Program-made: the position numbers and the translations under genes | Notes under the pieces: model-generated | The model's input: the letters and a program-made list of their open reading frames with translations, nothing else | Told to the model about the DNA's origin: nothing | Database searches by the model: none | DNA from: Lichenostomus cassidix | Lineage: Eukaryota > Chordata > Aves > Passeriformes > Meliphagidae | DNA length: 64,000 nt | Direction of reading: 5' to 3' | Assembly (NCBI GenBank): GCA_008360975.2 | Contig: CM039182.1 | Coordinates: forward strand, 84,537,405 to 84,601,404 | Part shown: positions 1 through 11,869 of the stretch, piece after piece | How the letters are laid out: every line of letters begins with the position of its first letter | Position numbering within the stretch: the first letter of the stretch is position 1

Positions 1-906
1 AGAGGTGCACACGGAACAGGAGGCTGCTTTAATCCCCTCCTGGCTGCGCACAGGAACTGCTAATGCAGTGGAGTCAGCTGAAGTCTGATAAGCTTAGTAG
101 CTGATATGGTGCCTGCACCTTATCAATAAGTAGTTTTGATAACTCTAAGTCACCAGAACCCCCAAGAAAGAGGGTATCAGTAACAGTCCTATCATTGTAA
201 TTTCTTTCCCTTTCATGCCATAAGTAAAAGCCGAGACACTCAAAGAGATCACAACAAAACTATACTCTGTAGCTATGTAATTATTTTGGAGGCTTTTCTA
301 ATTAAAGTTTTTTCTAACTTTATTAACTCAACTGTAGTCTATAAAAAGGGCATAAAAATAGCACAACCACATACTGTAGATTGCACTGGAAGTCACAGAT
401 CACAGCAATACCAAGGGTTTTATGTACATGAAGTTTTTGTTTCTCTTTTAATAGCTAAATAGCACATGGACAGATGGGTTTGCATTTTCTATTTGTTTAT
501 TACAGAGTTTACACATTTTTTTACCATGTTATTTATGCACTGTAAAAACCATTCATAGCTTTTATTTCTATAAATATTTTTATTAAAATGGTGTGGATAT
601 AGGGAGAGAGAAAATAAACTTAGTCCTATGTCCTCAGTTGACATAAACACATACACATCTGTATCTAAATTACCTAATGTAAATTAAAGTAATTTCTAAT
701 ATGTGAATTTGTTCATAATACACAATGCTTTTATTTAAATAGATTAAGTACTCAATTTAAAGTGGTAAAAGCTTAAGACCATGTCTGTGCAGCATTCAGA
801 GTAGCTCTATGTTAGAGGAACTTGCACTAGCAAGACATCATTCTGCTTAGGGATGAATGTCTAAATTATTCCTATATACATATAGCCATGATTAAATTAA
901 ACATAC
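1..906. other. AT-rich non-coding sequence, nothing recognised
   Basis: No repeat family or convincing reading frame was seen. If the exon-like segment at 907-1028 is real, this is its downstream intron or, if the frame is read past the donor, a 3' untranslated region; TTTATT strings (AATAAA on the minus strand) occur but are expected in DNA this AT-rich. Confidence 0.5.
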
Positions 907-1028
907 TGAGAGAAATCTTCGCCTTGCTAGAGTGTGTGGAAGTTTCTTCAACTGTCTTTGATAGCCCATAACCTGACCTTCAGCTAAGGATGATGATGTG
1001 TCAGCACTTCGTACATCTGGATTCACAG
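907..1028 (-). CDS. Candidate internal coding exon, protein not recognised
   Basis: On the minus strand a pyrimidine-rich tract ending TTTCTTTATATTGCAG is followed by 122 bases with one open frame of 40 codons (after two bases completing a split codon), then the donor GTATGT. The peptide begins VNPDVRSADTSSSLAEG and ends with a basic stretch, KLPHTLARRRFLS. It is not low-complexity, and the segment holds CpG codons (CGA) that are scarce in the surrounding DNA, which is what conserved coding sequence often looks like. Read past the donor, the frame stops four codons later, so it could instead be the end of a terminal exon. I do not recognise the protein family. The splice signals and frame are seen directly; that this is a used exon is inference, and chance is not excluded. 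Confidence 0.4.
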
Positions 1029-4000
1029 CTGCAATATAAAGAAAATAATGCAAATTGATAGTAGTGTCTTCTGACCCAATTGGTTCTTATCTCTCTAATA
1101 GAAATATGCATGTATGTGTTACATTAGGAATTAAATGATTACTGATCTACAACATTTACTATGCTTCAAAGCAAGTTAATTAGTTTTAGACATATTAACC
1201 TGTACTAGAAAGTTAAATTGTTGTCTTATGTATTTTAGAATTATTGGCATTTTAATCATATCCATTGCAGAAAAAATAGGGTGGAAAAATGCTGCTTTCA
1301 ATCAAGTCAATTCACCATAATTATTTCCTGATTGACAAGATGCCTGATTACAATTTATACCATATCTTGCTAATTTATGAAAAATCTTTTAAAAGGGAAT
1401 TTTTTACTTTGCAGTGTATAAGCATAAGAAAATTATGATAACCCTACTTCACAGGTTTCTTCTGCCAGTGAAGTTCTAATTTGCTTTGGAATCTTATAAT
1501 GTTATTTGACAATACATGATTTTGCTTGGTCGATTGTTTGGATGGACGTTCTTTTCATGGTGTCGTGTGGTATTCTTTTTGGTTTTTCTCCACAAAATCA
1601 CTTTTTTTTTCCTCAGCATGCAGTCAATGGAACACAAAAATACCAGCAAATAAGATCATTAATTAATGAAAAAATAAGAATACTTTTTTTTATCCCAAAA
1701 AAGTATTATTTTCTCAACACATATTTTTTCAGAATCTAAGAATTACTTACATTTGAAGGTAAGGCAAAAGTTCTTGATCTATTCAATTCCAGTCTTTTTG
1801 ATTCAAATGCCAAAAATTACTGTTAAGATATTATTGGTAACATCTTTCATAAATAAGGAATTACCATCTACACAGTAATATCAAGGAAACAGTAACAAAG
1901 TAGAAGAAAACAGCTGAAATGAGAAAATTAACCCTCCACATCTCTTCTCCAAGTGTCTGTTTATGTTTTTCTGTGTCCATTTGATATGGATAAATATTTG
2001 TGCATACACTCCCAGTCACTTCAGTGAGACCATGATTTTAACCTCAGGCTGCAGTCCAGAAAAGCATTCAACTCTTCTGAGTCTCACCAAAATCAATGTT
2101 GGATTACTCACAGACCTAAAAAGCATGAGTTTAAGCTTCTACCTGAAACAGCTACAGAGTTTATACCCACCTAGGGGTTGTAAATAGATATTGAGAATGC
2201 AGGTAAAAATATCAACCATTGGAGCAGTACTGCTCTCCTACTGTTAAGATCATACCTTAGAAGACTTTGGTAAATTAAGCCATCTGAGACAAAATTTCCC
2301 TTACCCAGATGAGCATACTCACATAATGACTGTAACCTCAGATGAAACACAGCAAAGTGTTGATTTCTCCCCCTATCTCAGTGCCTTGATTCCCATGCAA
2401 ACAAAAAGGGATAATCAAAAATAACAAGAAAAAAACCAGACATTTCAAAGAGACCCTCACACTCCAGCTTACCTGCAAAGCACCATTTATCTTGTTCTAT
2501 GCAGCTCTAGGATGACTTCGTTCGCTAAAAGCAGTTACTTCACACTTTGCAAGGGAGACTTAACTTCAGTATGGGCACTTAATCTCCTCTCACAGAGGCA
2601 CATGATTCTACAAAATATCTTCTAGCTACCAAGATCTGAAAATTTTTGTTTCCAGATGCACAGTTCAACATTGTGACTCTGTAATGGGACACTAAGTCAT
2701 TCAGAGCTGTAAAGAAAGCCTATCTAGATCTTCTTACAGCTCTTTCCTCACAGATAACCAAAAAAATCCAGATTTTATTAAGATGTAAAGTATGATTCTG
2801 GCATGCATACATTTTAAATACAGACACTTCAAAGCAACATAATGAGAGAGAATATGGGGAAGTGAGGCAGGTTTAGAATTAGTTCTCCCTGGGGCCAGCA
2901 TGTCCTCACAGTAGAGTACTTGCTGCTAAGATTTGCTCCAGTAAAATCTGTGATTTCCTGAACAGCAAACAACATTCAGTTTCTGGGGAGCAGCCAAGAA
3001 TGTTGTAGGCAGAAAAGCTCCCAAGGTGCCACAAGAGTAGCAGGTGGAAAAGATACAGAGGCGAATCCCCACACAGAAGCAGGAGCAGAAGACCAGGCAA
3101 CAGAAGATGATGGACAGGGAGCTCCTTAGAAGCCACAGGGTGCTGTGTAATCTTCTTGCTACCAGGCATTTTGGAGCAATGTGGTCACTCTTCTCTTGAA
3201 GTTATAGTACACAATAGTGAAAACACAAAGGAAAACAAATACTACCCATCACAGGCTCCCGGGAAAAGTGGTAACAGGATGCACTAGCCATGGTGGTTTG
3301 TAACAGTTGGGATATAGACATTTCCCCTCCAAATCAATCTTTGCCAAGGAGAGGTGAATATAGCATAGACTCAGACCAGGAAAAAGAGGTACTATCTAAC
3401 CTGACTATGGCACAATAACCGGGTTAGGATACTGAGAGAAAAAAACAGGAAAGGAGATTTTGAGAAAGACATCGGAAAAAAGTTGAGATTATCATAAGAG
3501 ACAAGATGATGAAAGTACTGTACAAGGAAGCTGTACACAGAGCAGAGGGGTACTTCTTTTGGGGGCTGGGGACACCCTTCCCACCACTGAGCAGTAAATA
3601 AGAGGTAGGAATGGAGAAATATTTTACTGTTCAAAAGCATTTCCCAAAGAACAGGAAGTACAACCTGAGATTCTCAACTCACCATTTTCCCACTTCAACT
3701 TACCTTGCAAAATGTGTGCTTCATCTAACTAGGTAAATAGCCCAGCTTTACAGAGGATGATGACTTATTACAGCTATCTGCATATTTACTCTTTTATCTT
3801 GACTGGCAAATATCAAAACATACAACGAACTGGAAAACCTACACTGAGTACACCGTGGAGCACTTTCAGAATTTCACTTGGTTGAAAATTATATTTTGTT
3901 TGTTTTTATTGAAGAGATTGGAAATTACAGAACAAGACCAATGTAAAATTATACACTAAATATATGCTATAGCAGCCTGACAAAATAATTGTAAAAGAAA

Positions 4001-4468
4001 GGTCAGACAAAATGCGGCCTGCATACAGCTTTAGCTCAGTTTCATTAACATTTTACAAATGTTCAAAAGGAGACAAACATGTTAATGAATTCAGAGTGTG
4101 TGAAAAGCATAGTTTAAAAAATGTAAGTGGGTAAAGACATTATAGTAATGTGTCAAAATTGTCTTCAAAGGCAAATCTTTTTTTAATAGGCAAAAACAAA
4201 TTGGTAATTTTTCAGGAAAGCATTAGCCTTTTTTGTGTGTATTAAAATCAACAAAGTAAAAGAAGAAAGTATTATGAAACAATCCAGTTTAAATGAAGTT
4301 AAGTTGAGATTTGGGCTTAGTGATAAAATCCCAAAATCAATTAAAAGGAAGCTCAAAATCAAAATTCGAACCAGTGATAGCTAACACATATGCAATATTA
4401 ATAATGCAGATGACTTTAAAATAATTTGTATAAATAATTCAGATTTGAGCCCAGAAGCTTATTGTGGC

Positions 4469-4491
4469 AAAAAAAAAAAAAAAAAAAAAAA
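4469..4491 (+). repeat. Poly(A) run, 23 bases
   Basis: Uninterrupted A run followed by GG and a further A-rich stretch. No retroposed gene or SINE body is visible upstream, so a poly(A) tail origin cannot be shown. Confidence 0.9.
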
Positions 4492-7400
4492 GGAAAAAAA
4501 AGTCAAACTAATATTCTGTAAGAAAGTGTCAGGGTTCATAAAATATAAAGAAAGTCTCTCCAGATAAAGCCCTGCTCAGGACTCCAGAAATATCATAGGT
4601 CATTTTTTAAATAGAAAATTCAGTAAGAAAGATACTTTGTTTTGTGACTTACACCAGTTTAGCAGAAATCACATACAAAAGCTACAGGTCAAGGACTACC
4701 TTGATGGTTACCTTTTTTCCTTTTATTTTTTTTTTTCTGTATTCATGAAGAGGTCAAGGGTTTTCCAATGGACAAAATAAACAGTATAACATTTTCATTG
4801 ATCAGAAGTATTGAGAAACAGAGTGTACAATTTTTATGCACAGCCTAAGCATTATTCAGTTTTTAATGGCTGAACAGTTTTAAAAGACATTTGGCTTCAC
4901 ATTATACAGTATAAGCAAAACCCTATCCATTTCCCCTTATTCCTCTATGAAATGATACTTAGCACTTCTAAGTGACTTTATGTAAGACACAACTTACAAT
5001 TTTTGAAAATGGAAACTTGAAAAGCAACAGATTTTCCTCAAAATTGTATGGTTTTACTGTTAACAGCCAATAAAAAAAGCTGGGCAAGCTCAACATAAAA
5101 ATACATCTCTTATAAACTTTTGACAACTCCTGAAAAGATAGTAAACTGCTAAAGCAAGAAAAATAACAACAAGAAGAGAACAACAAATAGAAATATCCTC
5201 TAAAGCACATTGACTTGTGACTGAAAGGAAAAGCCAGGATACCTCTTTCCCACATCCAAGAGCTCTTCTCCATCACATGTTCAGTACCAACTCGTCCTTA
5301 GAGCTGCAGCCTTTCTGTCCTGTGCAGCACTGTAGCAATGAAGGTGTCAAATCTGTCTTTTGCGGGGTCAGGGCTTTTCTTACTGGAAATTTAGAGAGCA
5401 ACAATGAACAGGTATTGCCATTCAGACTCCAAGAGCTGCAGAGCCACAGGGAATAGGAACAGAGCAACCAGGTGAAACATTATGTCCTAAGAAGGAGCCA
5501 TAAATAAGAACTCTACAGGTCTGACAGGGCTAGCACTGGAAGCGCTGATAGCCAGTGACTCTGTAGTAAAACTAAAAGCATAACTGAAGGAAGAGTAACA
5601 AATTTAAGATGACATGAGTGGGGGAAAAGATTATATGCAATGAATTTGCTCTACTACTCACTTTCACTGCTCAAAAGGATCAGGAAGGGAAGAGGGAAAA
5701 AAGCACTTCATAAGAGTTGTAATATATTTTTACAAAGATATATCATTCTCTATAAGAAAACTGGTATTGGTGTGCCCCTTCCCATTCTGGGCTGAATTAA
5801 ATGCATTAAAATTTCTAGTCTCATTTGAAATGCAGCAGAGATCTATAGACTTATTACTGTCCTACACCATGACATTGCAAAATACGCCAGCACTTCCTAG
5901 GGAGGCTCACCTATCTCATTGTGAGGCTGTATTTAATTTACTGCCTCTTATCAGCTACAAATCTCATTTGTCACCATAGTTCTTAGGGTTCCTGCCTTCT
6001 ACTGAGATTGCTCCACTTTCCTACAGTCTGCATTTTCAAGAGATGAATCTCATTTTGTCGTCTTCCTGTCCACCTTTCTAATCTCCCCAAGACCTTTTTA
6101 TTATGTTCTGTCCTTAGTGTTATTTTCAATGGCTCTTGAGTTAGTATCAGCATTCAGACATTCCATTCAAAATCTGCTGTCTTTTCCCAATCATTCAAAA
6201 AGATATTAAATAATACTTATTAATATGAGATTTTGTAGAAGTTAGATATCATTTCCAATAGCCTTTCTCTTGCCTCTGCCTATTGTTACTAGTATGCAAA
6301 AATTAGAAAACTCTTCATAGTTAAACCAGGGTAATTTGAAATAGAAATACTATCTAAATAGTAATATGTATGGAAAGAAAAAAAAATTTAAAAAAGAAAA
6401 TAAAACAGTAGAGTTTTATAAATCATTTAAGAAAAAAACTCACGGTATTTCCTCTTTAATTAAAAAGCTGCTGCTCTTATCCAAGAAGCTAAACAAGCAG
6501 TAAACCTACACCAAAAGTCGAGAGGAGGGATTTAATACAAAATAACTAAAATCACATCTCACCAATAGTCACACTTTATTCATTATAATAGAATAAAAAC
6601 CTCAATTCTTGCCTTATCTCTTCTCACTCAGGGAGAAACTGCTACTTTCCATTAATGCAAAAAAAGCAAGGTATTACATTTGAACCTAGATCCAAGCCAG
6701 GTACTATGAAGTCCTTCCCATGCAAACCTGCAGAAGCCTAAAGGGGTTCTGGCAAGATGTTTAGATTCCCATTTCCCAACACCCACAGACTACCTGCCAG
6801 TGTACGTTCTCCCTCACACAAGTTAAGTCCGCTGTGAAGTTTTTTATCACATGCCTTCTGGGCACATGCAAACTCTGTTTGGGTTAAGGGACTGCAATTG
6901 CATGGTGTTGCAATATCATCATACATCCAGGACCATGTCTAGTATACCAGCTAGCTTAAAGAGGAGGAGAGGTATAAGAGATGTTAATTCCCCTGATAAA
7001 ACTACAGCTGATGTAACTTGGGGCAAATCAGTGCTTAAGCTTCAATTTTCTTTAAAAAACGGCAGTAACTTTCCCAAAATTGATACTGTAACAGTACTCT
7101 ACATGAGACAAATCTATATTACATACTATTCCACTAGTTTTTGGTTTTTCTCAGGTTTTGAGTTATCACTCTTCATTTATTGCTTTTTTGCTCTTCGTAG
7201 AAGGTGTCAGTGAGGATTACCACTTGCATCTCTGCTTGTGATATCCCTGAAATGTGATGATGTAAGTATTTATCCCATTTGTACCCCTCTTTAATGAGAG
7301 TCCTAAATGCTGCCCTCTGCAATCCATCTCTGTCAGACATAACTGACAAGATAAGTACAAAGCAGCAGTACTCGTGATGCACGGGATGCCTCTTCAGTGC

Positions 7401-9060
7401 AGTGGAAAAAAATAGCAATTATTGTGAACTTAACAAACAAATTCCATTTAGGAAAACAACACTGAGTTCTTTTGGTTGGTCAGTTTTTTGAGGGTTTTTT
7501 TAATTATTTTATTTTTGTTTTTACTCAGCCAGTAGCTTAGGAAAAACAAATAAACTAAACCCAAAAGCAAAATCCTCCCCAACCCATCTGTTTTCAATAC
7601 AAGTTTTGAATATTTACACATATGCTTTGCTCCTAAATGCCAGCTTTTGGCTCTAAGATAATTTTTTAAAGCCAGACTATAAATACACATTCAAGGAGAG
7701 AAATGCTGGAGAACCTTCTTTCCAGCCTCACAGCATCCCAGACATTGTGAGGAAATGTCAAATGAAGTAGGAATTATTGCATGAATCCCAAATTTCGTGA
7801 TAAAACAAAACAAGCATTCAAAAAGCCATGATGATAGCACCACTGGTTTTACCTTTCAGATTTTTTTTGGGGGGGTAATTGTTTTGAATAAAAGCAGAAG
7901 ACTTCCATTTACTTCTTTCAGGGTCGTGAATGCTTGCTCAAAACAGACAGTAACTGCTCATAATGAGAAGGGAAAGGGTAGATGGGTCAGTATTTCAGGC
8001 TTAGAGGACAAGTACAGTGTTAGGTGCACAGTGTCATCTAGAGGCCAAAAAAACCTCTTCATAATAGGCTTTACAATGAGGGCCTGGGTTTTTTCCCCCT
8101 TGCTCTAATAACCAAACTTGTGTTTCCTGGGCTGGTCACATAAATTATCTCTACAAATATCTTAAACTGGAGACCCACTGTGGTCATTCTGAAAGTCTGC
8201 TTCAGCACCTAGAGTGGAATTCCTTGCAGGAATGCTTCACTGCACGGTACATGCAAGTGACTGCATTGTGTGTGACCAACCTCAGGAACTCTTTTCTCCT
8301 TACATCTCCAAAAGTAGTTTGCAGCACAGGGATCAGCCACTGTTTGTGGCCACGAATTGGCAAAGATGATTTCATTTGAAAAAAGTTGGACTGAGTCCAT
8401 ACTTGGGCTGGGATGGAGACCACTACAGTTTAAAGTAAAAATTCATGTAATCTTCTCCATTTTTCTAGGAACATCAAATAAAACCAACTTTCAGTAAATA
8501 GGACATATTAAATCTAGAAATAAATACTTCATCATTATTGTTACAAAAGATGCAAGAGAAAAAGCACACTTTTTTGAAAACAGCTGGAACATGGTCTAAC
8601 AGAGGAATCTGAACTTACTAACCAAATAAGAGCATGAAATATTTGTGTCTTCCCCAGTATAAGTACATGACAATCTATAGAAAAAGCTGAATTTTCAATC
8701 TCTAAGAGGCTATACTTCTCACATGTTCACATGCTGTATTCTATTGTTTCCAAAAGAATGATCCCCACTTTAATACACACACAAAAAAGTGCAATCCATC
8801 TCACAACTGCCTGACATGGAATTAGGCAGAGTGTTTACTGCAAACAGAGTCTAGAGAGATTAGTCTCATGCAAAGAAGGAAAACATTGGCATAAAGGAAA
8901 TTATGCACATAAAAATATTTCAGGTATAGGCTTTTGATAGTTTGGTTTCTGCTGAAAAAAAAACCCCAAACAAACCAACTAACCAGTTGGAAGTATGTTA
9001 TAAAAGAGTGTGCAAACCCATTCAGGGGTAGTACAGGTAGTTCTGACTCCATCAGACCAA

Positions 9061-9075
9061 GAGAGAGAGAGAGAG
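9061..9075 (+). repeat. (GA)n microsatellite
   Basis: Short perfect GA dinucleotide run, seven and a half units. Confidence 0.85.
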
Positions 9076-11658
9076 AAAAGTGGTGGAGCACTGCAGTGAA
9101 TCAGAAAATCCTCTTAATGCATCTGTACACCCTTGGGAAGAAAGAGGGGGAGGCAAGTCAGGCACGGTTTTATTCCTTCTTAACACTGAATAATTACAAC
9201 TCCTGCACCCTAAGGATGCAGTTCATCTGCAGTGAATGAATGAAGTCTGGTACATGGTGGTCCAATCCACATCTGTATGAGAAGGTATCTAGTGACAGAA
9301 GAGTACAGGTAATCTGGGATTTCAGGAGCCTGTGAGAACTAAGGCTTTCTCTGTTCTCAGTAGCATAAATACAGTTCCTTTTATCTCTGTTAAAATATAG
9401 TTCAGTTTCTCCTTCAACCTAAAATAAGTATTACCAATCCTTCACCTTCTTGCAACTTTTATGAAATCTACTTAATATTATTATTTTTTTTTACTCCTAA
9501 TTGCATCTCCAACAGTTGAAAGTAAGTGGCAATTAAAACTTAAATATATACATTTCCATACTTATGTCTGCAATTCAAACCAACTAGAAACAAGAAAAAA
9601 AAAAGAAAAAGTGGGAGAAAAAGAAATGGCAAGTCATTTATCTGCTATTTCCCCTTCTATTTAGAGTGCACTTAACATGGGTGACTGCAAGAATTGTCTG
9701 TGCTGGAAGAGGAAAACACTTACTTGTCTGCTAGTTCTGTAGTTCAACAAGTCCACTGTTGATATAAACATAAATACTGAACATATATTATTTTTTATGC
9801 TTTAAAAAATATGTCTATAGTAGAAAAATTATCTAAATCCTAAAACCATTTAGAAGTAATAGGCATAACCAGAAAAAATAGAAACATATATGCAATCATA
9901 AAGCATGGAAACAAGAAGCAGTCAGTATATTAGTCTTCCCCCACATCTCCAAAGTACAATGAATTTTAATGTAAAGTGTTAAAATTTAAGAATGAAAGTG
10001 CTGAATAGAATTATTTATAGAAGTAAAGACTGCACAACCAGTACTTGACTAAAAACCCACGCCTCCAAAGACTGCAATGCATCTTAAAACAGGACAGTGA
10101 ATTTATTCTATATAAAGGATCATATTTTTTGTTGCAGAGAGGATTTTTTCTTTTCTTAAATTTGCTACCTTTAGGCTCCCACTTCTCAAATTCAAAGTAC
10201 AATCTTCAAAGCCTGGTAGTTTATAAAATAGCAACTCTCTTACATTAATGTGTTGTCACATTAAACAAACTAAGGTACATTTCCAGTTTGTTAGTATTTA
10301 TACATTAATTTAAAAAAAATGTTTTGATTGACTCCTATGCACTGAACAGAGACTCTTTTTCATTTCTCTCCTCTCATAAAATGAGGCCAGAGCCCTGTTA
10401 AAGAACAGCAGTAAGGCAGTATTTAAAGTAAGTCACTAGTTGGAAAGTGTCTTGACAAGGCAGACTTAGTCTCTTCCCATGGAAGAAAACGTCTCACTGA
10501 TGATTTATCCATTAAACTCAAAGAGAATCCATGAAACACAGAATGAGAGATTTTCACAGGCAGGAAGACTAGTGTCTTGGGTGTATTAAACTTATGATTT
10601 TTTACCAATAGCTTCTTGTATAAATCTAGACAGTAAATTCACCTGAGAATTCAGCTTGCATACATATGAAAAATACAGCAATCACATAGTTTTTCAATAT
10701 TTTTAAAGTAATATTCAGAAAAGAAAAACAAAAGCTATTTAAAGCATAGAGATGAATTCAGGGTGTGCACAGCAAAATTTCTTTTATCTACCAAAGGAGC
10801 AATTCAGAGAGATGATTAATGGTTGCATGTAAAGGGCATTGAGGAAACATTACTAGAAAACATTTCCATTCCAAACAGATCTATTTGACAGCTCTCCAAG
10901 CAGGCTATTATAGGCTGCAGGTAATTGAAAGTAAAATAATAAGATTCACAGAATGTCTGATATTCCTATTTTATATCTGCACACTTAGGGGGTTTCCAAT
11001 ACCCATAACATTGTGTCTAGTGTATAATCAACCACTGGCATTCTCACTTGTTCATCCAGATATTTTAAAAATCACTCACCACATTCTGAATAATTTATGG
11101 TTTCAGAGTAGAATTCCAATCCATCTTAGCTCCTGCAGTTCATAGACCAGGGTATTTATTTCAACTGTATAAAAAGTCCAGTTTACCTTATTATGCTAAG
11201 CTAAAATTACAGGGACAAAGTCAGTTCAGATGTTTCTGCTCTAAGGGCATAACACAGCACGGATCAGAAGAAGGCAACTGAAAGTAGTCTAGTTCTTAAA
11301 CCAAAACAGGTATCAAAACAACCAGCTGGGAATGGAGAGATTTCAGATTAGTTTCCAAATGATGGAAAGAAACAGTTACCTTGAGTAAAGAGTAGGCACT
11401 ACACAGGCTGGATGGATTGCAATTACATTAAAAAAATCCACTGAACCCCTTGCTGGAGAAGAGCACCAGCACATATCCCCCCTTACTATTCCAACACTAC
11501 GTTCACACTTATATTGAAGTAATGGAATGGTGGCCCAAAAGTAGCTATTTGAAATTCAGAGTGGAAAAGTAACTGTTATTTGATTGACTAAAGATTTTTA
11601 ATGTGAAATACCTTTGATTAACAATTTTTGTTCAATTCTTCTCCTATCATGTCAGATC

Positions 11659-11869
11659 GCCATGGTTTAACCCCAGCCAGCAATCAAGCACCTGCAGTGA
11701 CTTGCTCACTCCCCCACCAGTAGGATCAGGGAGAGACCTGGAAAGGCAAAGAGTGGAAAACTCATGGATTGAGATAAAGGCAGTTTAACAGGGAAAGAAA
11801 AAGCTGCACACACAAGCAAAGAAAATCAAGCAATTAATTTGCTGCTTCCCATGGACAGGCAGGTGTGTC
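11659..11869 (-). mobile_element. Avian ERVL-type LTR fragment (3' part)
   Basis: The plus strand starts with CATGGTTTAACCCCAGCC, which reversed is the well-known 3' end of a widespread bird LTR (…GGGGTTAAACCATG). It continues through the conserved blocks CTCATGGATTGAGATAAAGG, CAGTTTAACAGGGAAAG and GCTTCCCATGGACAGGCAGG. The element therefore lies on the minus strand. Similarity fades near 11870, so the LTR is truncated: its polyadenylation-signal region and U3 are missing. The terminal TGT is degraded to CGC. Family assignment rests on recognition of the consensus; assignment to ERVL rather than another LTR class is less certain. Confidence 0.7.

Larger units (their letters stand above)
1029..11658. 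other. Unique AT-rich sequence without recognisable genes
   Basis: About 10.6 kb with no repeat family I can name and no convincing gene. It contains a 23-base A run at 4469-4491, a short GA run at 9061-9075 and several very short exon-like intervals bounded by splice-like signals (for example 6444-6488 minus). The latter are too short to separate from chance. Open frames here of 60-120 codons have compositions typical of random AT-rich translation. Confidence 0.5.

Noticed and set aside
3680..3760. Two minus-strand donors (GTAAGT and GTGAGT) close together
   Set aside because: Only frames of 16 codons or fewer lie between the donors and any acceptor.
6738..6926. 62-codon minus-strand frame with several cysteines and a nearby GTAGTC donor
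   Set aside because: Weak acceptor and donor, no recognisable family.
7200..7265. Strong pyrimidine tract plus AG and a GTAAGT donor on the plus strand
   Set aside because: All three frames contain a stop before the donor, so it cannot be an internal coding exon; a non-coding exon cannot be judged from sequence.
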